Source: Haplomitrium mnioides (Eukaryota > Marchantiophyta > Haplomitriopsida > Calobryales). From it: 29,366 nt of DNA. Positions 29,293 to 29,366 of the stretch are shown piece by piece; positions within the stretch are counted from its first letter, which is position 1; the number at the start of each line of letters is the position of its first letter. Below the pieces are notes generated by a model. It was not told the origin of the DNA. It ran no database searches and saw only the letters and a program-made list of their open reading frames with translations. Made by a program: the position numbers and the translations under genes. The stretch covers positions 1-29,366 of the forward strand of contig JBNGIS010016879.1 of assembly GCA_049999725.1 (NCBI GenBank). The letters are read 5' to 3'.

Positions 29293-29366
29293 TTAGACTC
29301 TCTCCTCTTCGGGAGGAACTATCTCATCTAAATCTACAGGCTGAGCATTTGCAGCCGCTAGAGAAT
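29293..29366 (-). CDS. Probable 3'-terminal coding exon of a gene running off the window
   Basis: The minus-strand frame is open from the window edge and reads AANAQPVDLDEIVPPEEERV before a TAA stop. The acidic, proline-containing tail has the look of a real protein C-terminus, with an AATAAA signal shortly after. Only 23 codons are visible, so the family cannot be named; acidic tails of this kind occur in several nuclear proteins. It could also be a chance open frame, since 70 bases without a stop is weak evidence on its own. Confidence 0.45.
   Translation of the reverse strand, partial: SLAAANAQPVDLDEIVPPEEERV

Overview
The window looks like a transposon-dominated stretch of a land-plant nuclear genome. 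It holds one apparently intact intron-containing gene, a dynamin-related pseudogene of plant Mx/DRP4-like type, Ty1/copia and Ty3/gypsy retrotransposons in many stages of decay, and AT-rich gene-free DNA. The compact gene with one 160-bp intron, and a product resembling fungal aromatic-acid decarboxylases, would suit a moss, liverwort or lycophyte, but the species cannot be fixed from the sequence alone. A 10-N block at 9231-9240 marks an assembly join.

Layout. 1-300: copia LTR ends and a 38-bp direct repeat. 683-1095: frameshifted dynamin-related pseudogene. 1692-2922 (minus): two-exon amidohydrolase/decarboxylase-like gene of 356 codons with a signal peptide. 2970-5790: no recognisable gene, but small tandem duplications, a hairpin and a microsatellite. 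5806-11219 (plus): heavily mutated copia element (gag, integrase, reverse transcriptase and RNase H remnants), interrupted by three insertions of one unknown retroposon-like family at 7271, 8373 and 9831. 11220-13505: LTR-like and purine-rich low-information DNA. 13506-21143 (plus): a second copia element with both LTRs (about 90% identical by eye) and a 2.8-kb leader, but with decayed and internally deleted coding capacity. 21144-23320: gene-free. 23329-26300 (minus): Ty3/gypsy pol remnant (reverse transcriptase, RNase H, integrase). 26300-28730: no supported gene. 28732-29092: ten-unit, 37-bp minisatellite whose units carry a short palindrome. 29293-29366 (minus): probable last coding exon of a gene running off the window, with a polyadenylation signal.

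The most interesting structure is the family inserted three times in the first copia element. All copies share one fixed end (TAGTTATGAAG on plus), differ at the other end, and are flanked by 9-14 bp target duplications. The two long copies are head-to-tail dimers of a unit of about 530 bp. Removing each insertion brings interrupted copia motifs together. Fixed 3' end plus variable 5' truncation suggests target-primed reverse transcription of an element lying on the minus strand. Other points of note are a seven-fold iteration of GAAnnTTC (heat-shock-element-like) in the leader of the second copia element, and a four-fold in-frame 78-bp duplication inside the old copia integrase.

Only the amidohydrolase-like gene, and perhaps the exon at the right edge, look like working host genes.
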